Source of the DNA: Nocardia transvalensis
Lineage (GTDB): Bacteria > Actinomycetota > Actinomycetes > Mycobacteriales > Mycobacteriaceae
Length of the DNA: 64,000 bases
Assembly: GCF_015477765.1 (NCBI RefSeq)
Contig: NZ_JADLQQ010000003.1
Coordinates: 248,001-312,000, forward strand
Reading direction: 5' to 3'
The notes beneath the pieces were generated by a model, which saw nothing but the letters and a program-made list of their open reading frames with translations, did no database searches and was not told where the DNA came from. A program made the position numbers and the translations under genes. This document shows positions 42,937 through 50,978 of the stretch, one piece after another. Every line of letters begins with the position of its first letter. Position 1 is the stretch's first letter.

Positions 42937-43378
42937 CCCTTTTCGGGATCAGCTGCCGTTCGAGGTCGCGCAGGTCCTCGCGGCGGGCGTGTTCACGCAG
43001 GTGGATATGCGGGTATTGCGGCCGGGCTGCAGTCGGTGCGGCCGTGGAGTCGACACGGGCCACGGCGTAGATGAGCTGGATGAGCCGGTCCTCGATATTG
43101 GCCAGCCGCGCTTCGATGGGTCCGAATCCTTCGATCGGAACAGTGTTGCTGTCGTCGTCTTCCTGAGCGGCCAGCGCCGCGACGACCTCCGGATCTTGCA
43201 GCAGCGCAGCTTGGTAGGCCGAGCCTGCGCGGTTGCGTAGGCGGTCGCGGAACTCCCACAGCTCTCGCCAGTCCCGGGCACCTCGGAGCCAGTCGTCGAG
43301 GTCGAGGTGCAGGATTGTGCGCACGTCCCAGCGGAGCTGTGCCCCGTATCCGCCGATGACGTCTACGAGGCCGGAGTA
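42920..43378 (-). CDS. Tail assembly chaperone, frameshift extension (gpT-like)
   Basis: 152 residues in the -1 frame relative to the preceding gene, reading YSGLVDVIGGYGAQLRWDVR onward. No good start of its own exists; it should be made only as a fusion (about 293 residues) after slippage on GGGGGGT. Helical, ends with RDLERQLIPKRGDGDP, 17 bases inside the tape-measure start. Equivalent to the T part of lambda G-GT. Confidence 0.85.
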   Translation of the reverse strand, partial: YSGLVDVIGGYGAQLRWDVRTILHLDLDDWLRGARDWRELWEFRDRLRNRAGSAYQAALLQDPEVVAALAAQEDDDSNTVPIEGFGPIEARLANIEDRLIQLIYAVARVDSTAAPTAARPQYPHIHLREHARREDLRDLERQLIPKRGDGDP

Positions 43379-43800
43379 CCCCCCGGCACATCACCGGCGC
43401 CCGGCCCGAAAAAGTGTTCCATGATCCGCAGGTACAGGCCGACCAGCAGCCGCTCGCCGTCGGCGAACCGCGAGAACGCGGCCACCACACGCATCAGGTC
43501 GCGGTCGCCGAGTAGCAGCTGCAGGAACGGCACGATGTTGCCGACGCGGGCGGTGGCTTCGAGCCCGATCTTCGTGGGCAGATCCTGCGGCCACTCGACC
43601 ACGAGCGGTGGATCGAACCCGTCTTCGGGCCCGAGCCGGAACGGGTCATCGCTGGCCGGGGTGAGCACTTGCAGCGTCGAGCCGCGGGCGCGATCGCGTA
43701 GCGCATCGAACGCGGCGATCTTCTCCGCCACCGGGTTCGGCTCCGGGGCCTTGCCCGCTGCTTTGCGCGGGACGGCCTTCTTCGGTGTGCTCGCAGCCAT
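43363..43800 (-). CDS. Tail assembly chaperone (gpG-like)
   Basis: 145 residues from ATG 43800. Basic Ala/Lys start (MAASTPKKAVPRK) and acidic helical body (RVVAAFSRFADGERLLVGLY) as in phage G-type chaperones. Its last codons contain the slippery heptamer. Lies between the tail tube and the tape measure, the invariable position. Confidence 0.88.
   Translation of the reverse strand: MAASTPKKAVPRKAAGKAPEPNPVAEKIAAFDALRDRARGSTLQVLTPASDDPFRLGPEDGFDPPLVVEWPQDLPTKIGLEATARVGNIVPFLQLLLGDRDLMRVVAAFSRFADGERLLVGLYLRIMEHFFGPGAGDVPGGTPAS
43378..43384 (-). promoter_or_regulatory. Programmed -1 frameshift slippery site
   Basis: GGGGGGT on the minus strand is placed exactly as G-GGG-GGT in the zero frame. 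After slipping, both tRNAs re-pair on GGG-GGG and translation continues at TAC into the T frame, bypassing the G stop 15 bases later. Confidence 0.85.
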
Positions 43801-43837
43801 CGAATCCTCCTGTGTCCCTGGTGGTCCTGGTGAGAAG

Positions 43838-43876
43838 CCGCCCCCGCACCGCACCAGGAATCAATGCGGGGACGGC
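43838..43876 (-). terminator. Hairpin after the major tail gene
   Basis: TGCGGGG/CCCCGCA arms at 43865-43871 and 43842-43848, extended by GCCG/CGGC, followed on the minus strand by TTCTC. A partial terminator here would lower chaperone expression relative to the tail tube. Confidence 0.65.
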
Positions 43877-43886
43877 GCTCAGAGGG

Positions 43887-44804
43887 TCAGGAAACGGTGA
43901 CCGCGCAGGTGTCGGTCAGGGCGCCGAGCGTGGCGGTGACCGTGGACGTGCCGGTCGCTACCGCGGTGACCCGGCCCGACGAGTCGGCGGTGGCCTTCGA
44001 CGTCGCCGACGAACCCCAGGTGCATTCGGCGGTGCGGTTGTAGCCGTTGCTGTCGTACACCGACAGCTGCGCGATCTCGCCCGCCGCGAGGGTGATGGTC
44101 GCGGGAGTGACGTTGATCGACGCTGGCGCGCTCAAAAACCCGGCGTCGAGCGCGATGGCGTCGAAACCGGGGCCGCTGCACCCGAAGTCGTACAGCCCAC
44201 CCTCGCCACCACCGCCGTACCCGGCGTCGTCGAAGATCGCCAGAGTCAACGGCAACGGCAGTTCCTTGCCCGACTGGCCCGCCATCGCGCCGCGCTTGGA
44301 CACGGCGACCTTGGGCAGTTTGAACCAGGTGTAGATGTCGCCTGCCTGGTTGCGGTCGCGGGCCACCAGCAGCGCGGAATAGTAGAAGATGTTCAGCGCG
44401 CTGGTCTTGCTCTGCCTGAAGCCCTTGCCGGGAACCGCAGAGGTGGCCGCCATCTCGACGTTGTGCCACATCGACAGGTTGATCTTCCGCCATTCCTGCG
44501 CCACATAATCCACCGTCAGGTTCTCCGCAGTCGGCACCACGCGGCGGGGGCCGGACGAGCCATAGCCTTCGATGGGGCTGGTCTGCAGATCCGGTGCGAT
44601 ACTGACCGCGGCCTGCTTCTGGATCTCACCGGAGGTCTGCCACCCGGCCGGCAGGGTCTGCAGCACTCCGGAACTGTCGCACAGATCGACCGGCATATAC
44701 GGCGCCCCGGGTGTCCAGGAGTGCAGCATCACCAGCCAGTCCAGCGCGGTGATGACGAGCGGATCGTTCTTGCCCTTCAGAGCGAGAAAACTGGTAGCGG
44801 GCAT
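43887..44804 (-). CDS. Major tail protein with C-terminal Ig-like domain
   Basis: 305 residues. The first 220 form the tail-tube part (WLVMLHSWTPGAPYMPVDL, RKINLSMWHNVEMAAT). The last 80 are a bacterial Ig-like BIG2 domain (SINVTPATITLAAGEIAQLS, VTAVATGTSTVTATL), a common decorative addition to tail tubes that may bind sugars on the cell surface. Confidence 0.9.
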   Translation of the reverse strand: MPATSFLALKGKNDPLVITALDWLVMLHSWTPGAPYMPVDLCDSSGVLQTLPAGWQTSGEIQKQAAVSIAPDLQTSPIEGYGSSGPRRVVPTAENLTVDYVAQEWRKINLSMWHNVEMAATSAVPGKGFRQSKTSALNIFYYSALLVARDRNQAGDIYTWFKLPKVAVSKRGAMAGQSGKELPLPLTLAIFDDAGYGGGGEGGLYDFGCSGPGFDAIALDAGFLSAPASINVTPATITLAAGEIAQLSVYDSNGYNRTAECTWGSSATSKATADSSGRVTAVATGTSTVTATLGALTDTCAVTVS

Positions 44805-44872
44805 GGCCAGCTCCTTTCGAACAGTGGCAACCGCGGCGCTCTGCGGAACGCCTGGCTAGAAGTCGAAATGTT

Positions 44873-45367
44873 CTACAGGGGAAGGGATTCGCGGATGAGC
44901 GCGTAATCCGGCACGTCGGATGGCAGCTTGCATTCGACGTTGAAGGTCGCCGGGACCAGCCGGTGATCGGGATTCAGCTCGGGCAGTTGCTGCGGGCCGC
45001 CAGTCTCCTCGATGCAGGCAACTTCGGTGATCGACCCATCAGCACGTCGCACGGGCCCGCCGTGGGAGTAGCTGAGCATCATCTGCCGCAGGTACTCCAT
45101 GACCGCCCATGAGTCGGCGCGAGTCTTCGAGATCACGCCGAGCTGCACGGCCGCCGGATCCCATTGCCCCACAGCGTTCAGGCCACCGCGGTACACGCGG
45201 ACCACGGTGACCCCGCTGTCGATGAGCGCAAAGTGCTCGTCGAGCAACCAGGTCACGGCGAGACCCCGCGGCGTCACCAGGTCGAGGTACGTCTGTACCA
45301 GGTCGAGCACGACGAGTTCCCGGTCGGGCCAGCCGCCGCGATACCAGGCTGGAAACTGCACGGTCAC
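44873..45367 (-). CDS. Tail terminator / completion protein
   Basis: 164 residues from a GTG in a GTGA overlap. AWYRGGWPDRELVVLDLVQT, VYRGGLNAVGQWDPAAVQ and SWAVMEYLRQMMLSY fit the minor tail-completion protein that stands before the tail tube in this phage group. Confidence 0.75.
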   Translation of the reverse strand: MTVQFPAWYRGGWPDRELVVLDLVQTYLDLVTPRGLAVTWLLDEHFALIDSGVTVVRVYRGGLNAVGQWDPAAVQLGVISKTRADSWAVMEYLRQMMLSYSHGGPVRRADGSITEVACIEETGGPQQLPELNPDHRLVPATFNVECKLPSDVPDYALIRESLPL

Positions 45368-45693
45368 AGCAGCCCGCCCATCGAGTTCAGCACGACGTTC
45401 AGATCGTGGGCCCCGGCGCGGATACCCTCGTCACCGTCGTCCGTGCCGAACTCGTGCGAAGCGGCGTACCGTTCGCCGACGATCAACCGGGAGTACCAGC
45501 GGTCATTGCGACGGCCGCCGATGAACGTCTCAACCCGCGCCGAACGCGCCAGGCGCCCAGTGCGTTTCGCAACAATCTCCCGATAGAGAGCCTGTGCGAG
45601 CTCGCCACGCTCGGCCATCAGTGACCGCATCCGCGGGGAGACGAGCAGCGCTGTGACCGCCGGATTGTCGTAGGCGGGGATGTCGTGGCGCAT
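45364..45693 (-). CDS. HK97 gp10-like neck protein
   Basis: 109 residues from ATG 45693. Contains RTGRLARSARVETFIGGRRN and ERYAASHEFGTDDGDEG, the TG-x-L and H-x-x-E-F-G pattern of gp10-like neck/connector proteins. Coupled on both sides by four-base overlaps. Confidence 0.8.
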   Translation of the reverse strand: MRHDIPAYDNPAVTALLVSPRMRSLMAERGELAQALYREIVAKRTGRLARSARVETFIGGRRNDRWYSRLIVGERYAASHEFGTDDGDEGIRAGAHDLNVVLNSMGGLL

Positions 45694-46031
45694 CAGCTGA
45701 CCCCCTTGATTCGGATGAGCTTGTAGCCGGGGTTCCACCCCGTCATCGGATGCAACTGATCCCAGTGCGCGCCACCGACAGCCAGCCACAGCTGCGCGGT
45801 ACCGGCACGCCGGAAATGATCGGTCGCCAGCGCCTCGGCCTCGCTCGGGACAGCGAGGTTGCCGTACGCCGTCGAGGCGGTGCGGCGGTCGTTGTCACCA
45901 GTGATCGACTCCAGCCAGAACACGCACTGGTCGATCGTGTGGTGCACGGTCAGGGCCTGGTCGCCGACTCGATCTCGGCCGCCGCGCAGCACTTCCCACG
46001 TTTCACCGTGGACGATGGCGATCGGGTTCAC
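45693..46031 (-). CDS. Head closure protein
   Basis: 112 residues starting GTG in an overlap. ALTVHHTIDQCVFWLESI and WLAVGGAHWDQLHPMTGW recall the stopper/head-closure protein between adaptor and neck. Assigned largely from position. Confidence 0.65.
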   Translation of the reverse strand: MNPIAIVHGETWEVLRGGRDRVGDQALTVHHTIDQCVFWLESITGDNDRRTASTAYGNLAVPSEAEALATDHFRRAGTAQLWLAVGGAHWDQLHPMTGWNPGYKLIRIKGVS

Positions 46032-46423
46032 AGTCCGGCCGCCGTCATCGAGACCGCGCCCGACACGTTGATGCCGAGCAGGGACAAGACCGCGTCACGT
46101 TCAGACTCGTACACGAACAGGTTGCCGTCGGGGTTACGGAACGCGATCTGCGTATTGAACGGCCCCATGGTCTGCTGCACCTGCGTGGCGCCCTCGACAA
46201 CGGTCCCCGGCAATGCGCGGCGAACCATGTTGCAGGACAGGATTTTCAAGCCTTCGGCGAGCAGCTCGTCCTCGACCGCCAGGGCCTCGATGTCGCCGTA
46301 CGGCTTGAACCAGACCTTGAGCCACCATGCCGCGTCGTCGAGGAGCACGGTGGCGCGGGCCTGCTCCGCCGGGGACAGGGCGCGCCAGCGGGCAGCGACG
46401 TCGGTGGGGGTGGCGAAAGCCAT
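46028..46423 (-). CDS. Head-to-tail adaptor (Gp19/Gp15-like)
   Basis: 131 residues. FATPTDVAARWRALSPAEQA and ARATVLLDDAAWWLK are typical openings of the phage head-tail adaptor family. Ring-shaped connector between portal and tail. Confidence 0.82.
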   Translation of the reverse strand: MAFATPTDVAARWRALSPAEQARATVLLDDAAWWLKVWFKPYGDIEALAVEDELLAEGLKILSCNMVRRALPGTVVEGATQVQQTMGPFNTQIAFRNPDGNLFVYESERDAVLSLLGINVSGAVSMTAAGL

Positions 46424-46426
46424 GGC

Positions 46427-46693
46427 TCAGGGCTCCTTGCGGGCGATGGTCCGCCGCTTGGTCGCGGGCTTCTCGCCGGTCGAATCGCCCTCGGCCGGTC
46501 GGGATTCGGTCAGTTTGGATTCGGCGGTCGCCGGGGCGGGCTCCTGGCCCTGCACCACGTTGATCCGGTCGAACCGGGCGAGGAAGTCCGGATGCACCTC
46601 GACGGTGTCCCCGGCGTAGGCGAGCCGGTAGCGGCCGTCGGGGCGCTGATAGGTCATCAGTCCGACGCGGACGCTGCGGGTGGTGGCGTTCAT
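46427..46693 (-). CDS. Small phage protein after the capsid
   Basis: 88 residues from ATG 46693 (ATGA overlap with the capsid stop). Short beta N-terminal part (MTYQRPDGRYRLAYAGDTVE) and disordered charged tail (KPATKRRTIARKEP). No firm family; possibly a head-tail connector accessory. Confidence 0.65.
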   Translation of the reverse strand: MNATTRSVRVGLMTYQRPDGRYRLAYAGDTVEVHPDFLARFDRINVVQGQEPAPATAESKLTESRPAEGDSTGEKPATKRRTIARKEP

Positions 46694-47598
46694 GCCGCCA
46701 GTCCCGTCACTTTCAGCACCGAGTACGGCTGGGTGATCGCGAATACCGGCCGGATCGAGGTCTGCACCCAGGTCGATTCGGTGCCCTCGTCGCGGTAGGT
46801 GACCGTCCGCAGTTCCTGCTCGAACCGCATCTGGCCGACCCTGCGCTCCTCCACAACGTACGCGGTACCGGCGGGGACCTGGTTGGACGAGATCATGTCG
46901 ACCCCGTTGTTGGTCAGAACGTCCCGCCAGCGGTCGCCGTAGGTGACCTGGAAATTGGACATCTCCTGCGGATTGACGATCCACAGGTTGTAGGTGCCGC
47001 CGAGCTCGAACGTCTCGGCCTTCAGCGCGGCCTTGGCGAAGTCCGCGGCCGGTTGCACGTTGTTCGCCGTGGTCGTCAGGGTCAGCCCGGCGGCGTCGGC
47101 CCACGACACCCCGGTGATCTGCACAGCCGAGCCTATTGCGGTGATGCTGGCCTCGAGTTCGGCGATCGCGCGGCGGTGCAGGTCACGCTGCACGGTGTTG
47201 CCGAGCTTGGCGCCCTCGTTCTGAATCACGCTCAGGTCGTTGCGATCGCGCGCCTCATCGGTGACGCGGAACTTGCCGCCGATCTTCTTCACCGTCGCCA
47301 CCTTCGGCTCGGGCCGATCGAAGGTCAGTTCCGGGAACTCGGCGCCTGGTGCGACTTCTTGCACCGACCGGGTCGCGTACAGGTCGTTCGCCAGCAGCTG
47401 CGTGTACAGCAGCGCACCGCCGGACACGCCTCCAGGGGTGGAGAAGATGCGGTCGGCGAAGAACTTCTGCAGCGCGATGTCGCTGATGTAGGTGTTGATC
47501 CGCGTCGGTTCGCGCAGCATCAGATCGACGGTGATGTTGTTGCCGGAGACGCTGGGCGTGCCGAGCGGGTACTCCTGGCTGTAGGGAGTCGGTGCCAT
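46690..47598 (-). CDS. Major capsid protein, HK97 fold
   Basis: 302 residues. PTRINTYISDIALQKFFADR, GGKFRVTDEARDRNDLSVIQ and YNLWIVNPQEMSNFQVTYGD match the E-loop, spine-helix and P-domain order of actinophage HK97-type capsids. Encoded after scaffold and decoration genes. Confidence 0.92.
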   Translation of the reverse strand: MAPTPYSQEYPLGTPSVSGNNITVDLMLREPTRINTYISDIALQKFFADRIFSTPGGVSGGALLYTQLLANDLYATRSVQEVAPGAEFPELTFDRPEPKVATVKKIGGKFRVTDEARDRNDLSVIQNEGAKLGNTVQRDLHRRAIAELEASITAIGSAVQITGVSWADAAGLTLTTTANNVQPAADFAKAALKAETFELGGTYNLWIVNPQEMSNFQVTYGDRWRDVLTNNGVDMISSNQVPAGTAYVVEERRVGQMRFEQELRTVTYRDEGTESTWVQTSIRPVFAITQPYSVLKVTGLAA

Positions 47599-47616
47599 GA
47601 TCGGTACCTCCTAATC

Positions 47617-48000
47617 TCAGGCGCCCGGCAGGGCGACGAAAATCGTGTCGCCATTGGCGGCCGCGGAACTACATGCCTTGCCGACGGCCTTGCCGGAGGC
47701 GAGGGTGATGGCGCGGCCGGACGCGTTGACCTCCACCTCGGCACCGGCGGTGATCGCGGCTCCGGCCGTCACCTCGACGACACCGCCGCGCAGAACCGCG
47801 ACGGTATTGCCGCTGGCGGCGTCGAACGCGGCGACACCGAGGGCCCTGGCTCCGGCAACTGCGGTGGCGACCTTGAGGATGCCGGTGGTGGCGTCGGGGG
47901 CGGCCGAGATGTCGACGAACGTCTTGCCCGTCACGTTCGCGGTCGTGAGCGCGGTGATGTCCTTGCCCGGCCGGAACAGGGGGCGGCACTCATTCGCCAT
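47617..48000 (-). CDS. Head decoration protein
   Basis: 127 residues, beta-rich and Ala/Val/Gly-rich: GKDITALTTANVTGKTFVDI, GARALGVAAFDAASGNTVAV and TAGAEVEVNASGRAI. This pattern is that of DUF2190-type capsid cement proteins. Lies between scaffold and capsid. Confidence 0.85.
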   Translation of the reverse strand: MANECRPLFRPGKDITALTTANVTGKTFVDISAAPDATTGILKVATAVAGARALGVAAFDAASGNTVAVLRGGVVEVTAGAAITAGAEVEVNASGRAITLASGKAVGKACSSAAANGDTIFVALPGA

Positions 48001-48003
48001 GAG

Positions 48004-48585
48004 CTAGCTCCTTTCCGTTGTGCGTGCCCGCGGCATCCAATCCGCGGGATAGGTGTTGTCCACCGCGGGCGGTGGCGTGGGCGAGGCACCGGGCCTCAGC
48101 GACTCCAGCGGCCGATCACTCGGCGGCGGTGGCGTCTTCTCCTTAGTGCCGAACCCCTTGGCCGCCAGGCGGGCGGCGCGGGTGTCCAGCTCCTCCGGGG
48201 TGCCGGACCCCAGCAAGTCGATGTCCTCTTCACCGATGCCGTGCTTGTACGCGGCGCGCAGCACGGCGAGTTCGGTCTCGCGGTCGGCGAGGTCCTTCGC
48301 CAGCTGGGTGGCCCGGTCGGTGGCGCGCTGGATTTCGGTCTTCTGCGCTTCCTGGGCCTCGTTGTGCGCCTTGACGATCGGCTCGGCCTCGCGGAACTTC
48401 GTGCGCCACCCAGCGGCTTCGCGACGCAGCTTCGCGATCTCCGCTTCGTAGTCCTCCGGCGCCCGAGTCGCGGACGGTGTCGCCGGATCCTCCTGCGGCG
48501 CCGCTGGTTCCGCTGTCGGGTCGGCGGGCGGTGTCACGGCCGCCGGTGCCGGATCCGCGGGCGCGGTGGTCACAGGTTCATTCAC
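48004..48585 (-). CDS. Capsid scaffold protein
   Basis: 193 residues: disordered Pro/Ala N-terminus, central coiled coil (EDYEAEIAKLRREAAGWRTK, EAQKTEIQRATDRATQLAKD), Pro-rich C-terminus. Standard scaffold composition in the standard place. Confidence 0.87.
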   Translation of the reverse strand: MNEPVTTAPADPAPAAVTPPADPTAEPAAPQEDPATPSATRAPEDYEAEIAKLRREAAGWRTKFREAEPIVKAHNEAQEAQKTEIQRATDRATQLAKDLADRETELAVLRAAYKHGIGEEDIDLLGSGTPEELDTRAARLAAKGFGTKEKTPPPPSDRPLESLRPGASPTPPPAVDNTYPADWMPRARTTERS

Positions 48586-49505
48586 TGGGCCCTCCTGGGG
48601 CGTAGGGCCGCCACCAGGGCGGCGGGTGGGTTGTTCCGGACGGCGGCAGCGAAAGCACGGCGGGCGTCGTCACCGGACAAGCCGACAGCCGAGTCACGCC
48701 AGATCCGTTCGAGTTGCGGGGCAAGGTCTTTGTGGCGGGCGTAGGCGCGGCGGAACACCTTCCGCGTCGGCTCGCCCTCGGCGACGGTGTCGGCCGCGAT
48801 CCACAACCGCTCCAGCTGCTCGTACTGCTCGCGGCCTTCCCAGTCGCGACCGCGACGCACCAGCACCACATCGCAGTCACAGTGGTCGTGGAACTGTTCG
48901 CCGAGGTCTCGCGAACCGCGGGGCTGGCCGTTGCGGCCGACGACGCGGCTCGCCGACTTGTCCGACCGGTAGACCGGGCCGCGGCTGGCGAGCATCGCGC
49001 AGAACGCGCAGTTCTCGCTGCCGGACAGCACACGCGCCCAGCCGATCTCGTCACCGGCACCATTCGCGGTGTCGATCACCGCGTCCCGCCCGGCCTGCCG
49101 GGCATGGCGGGCCAGCCTTGCTCCGGCACGAGCAGCGACCACGCGGGTGACCGCCGGATCGGTACGCGTCTGCTCCCGGATCTCCACTCGCACACGCGAT
49201 GTCCGGCGTGACCGCGGGTCCAGGTCCTCTACCGGCACCTTCACCGGCGGGGTGTCCCGGCCGCCCACGGTGGCGAGCACCGCCTCGATCGCGGCAGCGT
49301 CATACGGCCGGATGGCCGCGGGCGTGATGCCGGGCATCTGCTCGTTGATCCGCTGCACCGAGGCGGCGTACGCGCGGCGGCGGTGCCGCTGCACGATCGG
49401 CAGCAACCGCGGGGCCAGCGCCTGGCGCTCGCTGTCGGTCAGCGGGACGCCGCCGGACAGTAGCCGCCATACCACGCGCGTGAGCGTCCGGATCAGAGCG
49501 AGCAC
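48582..49505 (-). CDS. MuF/VG15-like minor capsid protein
   Basis: 307 residues. Helical start, then ENCAFCAMLASRGPVY and EQFHDHCDCDVVLV carrying a Cys/His cluster typical of VG15/MuF proteins that follow portals in actinophages. May be injected with DNA or assist capsid assembly. Confidence 0.88.
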   Translation of the reverse strand: MLALIRTLTRVVWRLLSGGVPLTDSERQALAPRLLPIVQRHRRRAYAASVQRINEQMPGITPAAIRPYDAAAIEAVLATVGGRDTPPVKVPVEDLDPRSRRTSRVRVEIREQTRTDPAVTRVVAARAGARLARHARQAGRDAVIDTANGAGDEIGWARVLSGSENCAFCAMLASRGPVYRSDKSASRVVGRNGQPRGSRDLGEQFHDHCDCDVVLVRRGRDWEGREQYEQLERLWIAADTVAEGEPTRKVFRRAYARHKDLAPQLERIWRDSAVGLSGDDARRAFAAAVRNNPPAALVAALRPRRAQ

Positions 49506-49508
49506 CGG

Positions 49509-50969
49509 CTACTCCTGCGGCGGAACATCTTGTGTCGGTCGCGGTTCCGGTGGCTCGCCGGGTAGCGGCGGTTGCTCGTCGCCGAGGGTGTCTTGCTCGG
49601 CGCGGGCCCGCTTGGCGCGTTCGACCTTCTCGCGCGTCCAGCCGGGGATGTCCTCCCACAGCACTTCGTCGGGGATGCCGAGCATCTGGGCGAGTTTGCC
49701 GAGGGCATCGACGGTCTGCGCGTACGAGCGGGCGGTCTTGTCGCGCCAGACGACTTCGCTGGCGAAGTCCTGCGCCGAGTCGGCGTCTCCTGCGATGTGG
49801 GCGCACGCTCGCAGCATCTGCTCGTGCGATTCGCCGAGGCTGGTCTCGATCTCGTCGGCCTTGCGGTCTTTGCCAGCCTCCAGCCCCGCCAGGGTGGCCT
49901 CGCTGATGTTGCTGATCCCTTCGATGCCGAGGTTCTGGGCGGGCACCTGGCCGATCGCGGCCAGGTCCCGCACCGCGTCGCCCTTCGCCCCGGTGTAGTT
50001 CTTCAGGTCGGTGGCCTCGAACTGGCCTACCTTCACGTTCGGGTCCTTGAAAAACCAGGTGTCCGACACTGCCTGGCGCAGCCCCTCGGCTTGATCCTTG
50101 GGCATCCAGCCCATGACGTAGCGCTGCCGGAACGCCGAGTAGTACTGGGCGACCAGACCTTCGAACACGGTCTCGTCGATGCGTTCCTGGATGACCATGA
50201 GCGGCTCGATAATTCCGAACACCTCTTCCCCGTCGAGCAGCATCCGATCCTGGTAACGCACGATCGGGCACACACCGACGCCGTGCGTGCGGCCCTCGAT
50301 GTACTCGAAGTTGCTGGCCCGCAGATACGCCGCATCGCGCCAGCCCAGTGCCGACTGCGGCACCGACTTCACGCCGATGAAGTGGACGTTCTGCTCGTCG
50401 TAGAGCCGGATCATCGGCCCCTTCATCTCCATGGCCACGATCGGCCAGTCGTCGTCGACCGGGCCGCCACCGCGCGGATCCCATTCCAGCGGCTCGCCAT
50501 ACAGCGCCGTCATCTGGCGAGGGCTCACCCCGCGCAGGTACACGCCATCGGCCGGGTCGGTAGAGCGCAGCGACGGCAGCACCGTCACATACGACACCCC
50601 GTACTGCAGCGCAGTCCGGTGCACGCCGGTCTGGCGGGCATCGAACTTGTTGCGCTGCCACCACTCCCACGGCGGCGCAGTGTCCTGCCCGTTGCCGGAC
50701 AGATAATTGTCCACCTTCATGCTCTGGCTGAACGTGTCCAAGATCAGCGGCAGGAAATTCGTCTGCGCCTTGCGTGCCAGCCCGGCCAGCGGCGCCAGCG
50801 GGCCCTGGATCTGCGTGCTGGTCAGCCCGCGAATCTCCAAGCACCGCAACGCTTGCTCGGCGGTCCACGGACGCATGGCGGCGTCGATCTTGTCCAGCCG
50901 CTCGAGCTCGAACGGCCGCGGCCCGGACAGAATGTCCCGCACCGCGTCGACGGCCTGCGCCTTGTTCAT
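49509..50969 (-). CDS. Portal protein
   Basis: 486 residues. DNYLSGNGQDTAPPWEWWQR, GEEVFGIIEPLMVIQERIDE and QVPAQNLGIEGISNISEATL are typical of SPP1-type portals of actinophages. Forms the dodecameric DNA gate. Position between terminase and MuF agrees. Confidence 0.93.
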   Translation of the reverse strand: MNKAQAVDAVRDILSGPRPFELERLDKIDAAMRPWTAEQALRCLEIRGLTSTQIQGPLAPLAGLARKAQTNFLPLILDTFSQSMKVDNYLSGNGQDTAPPWEWWQRNKFDARQTGVHRTALQYGVSYVTVLPSLRSTDPADGVYLRGVSPRQMTALYGEPLEWDPRGGGPVDDDWPIVAMEMKGPMIRLYDEQNVHFIGVKSVPQSALGWRDAAYLRASNFEYIEGRTHGVGVCPIVRYQDRMLLDGEEVFGIIEPLMVIQERIDETVFEGLVAQYYSAFRQRYVMGWMPKDQAEGLRQAVSDTWFFKDPNVKVGQFEATDLKNYTGAKGDAVRDLAAIGQVPAQNLGIEGISNISEATLAGLEAGKDRKADEIETSLGESHEQMLRACAHIAGDADSAQDFASEVVWRDKTARSYAQTVDALGKLAQMLGIPDEVLWEDIPGWTREKVERAKRARAEQDTLGDEQPPLPGEPPEPRPTQDVPPQE

Positions 50970-50978
50970 TCCACCGCC

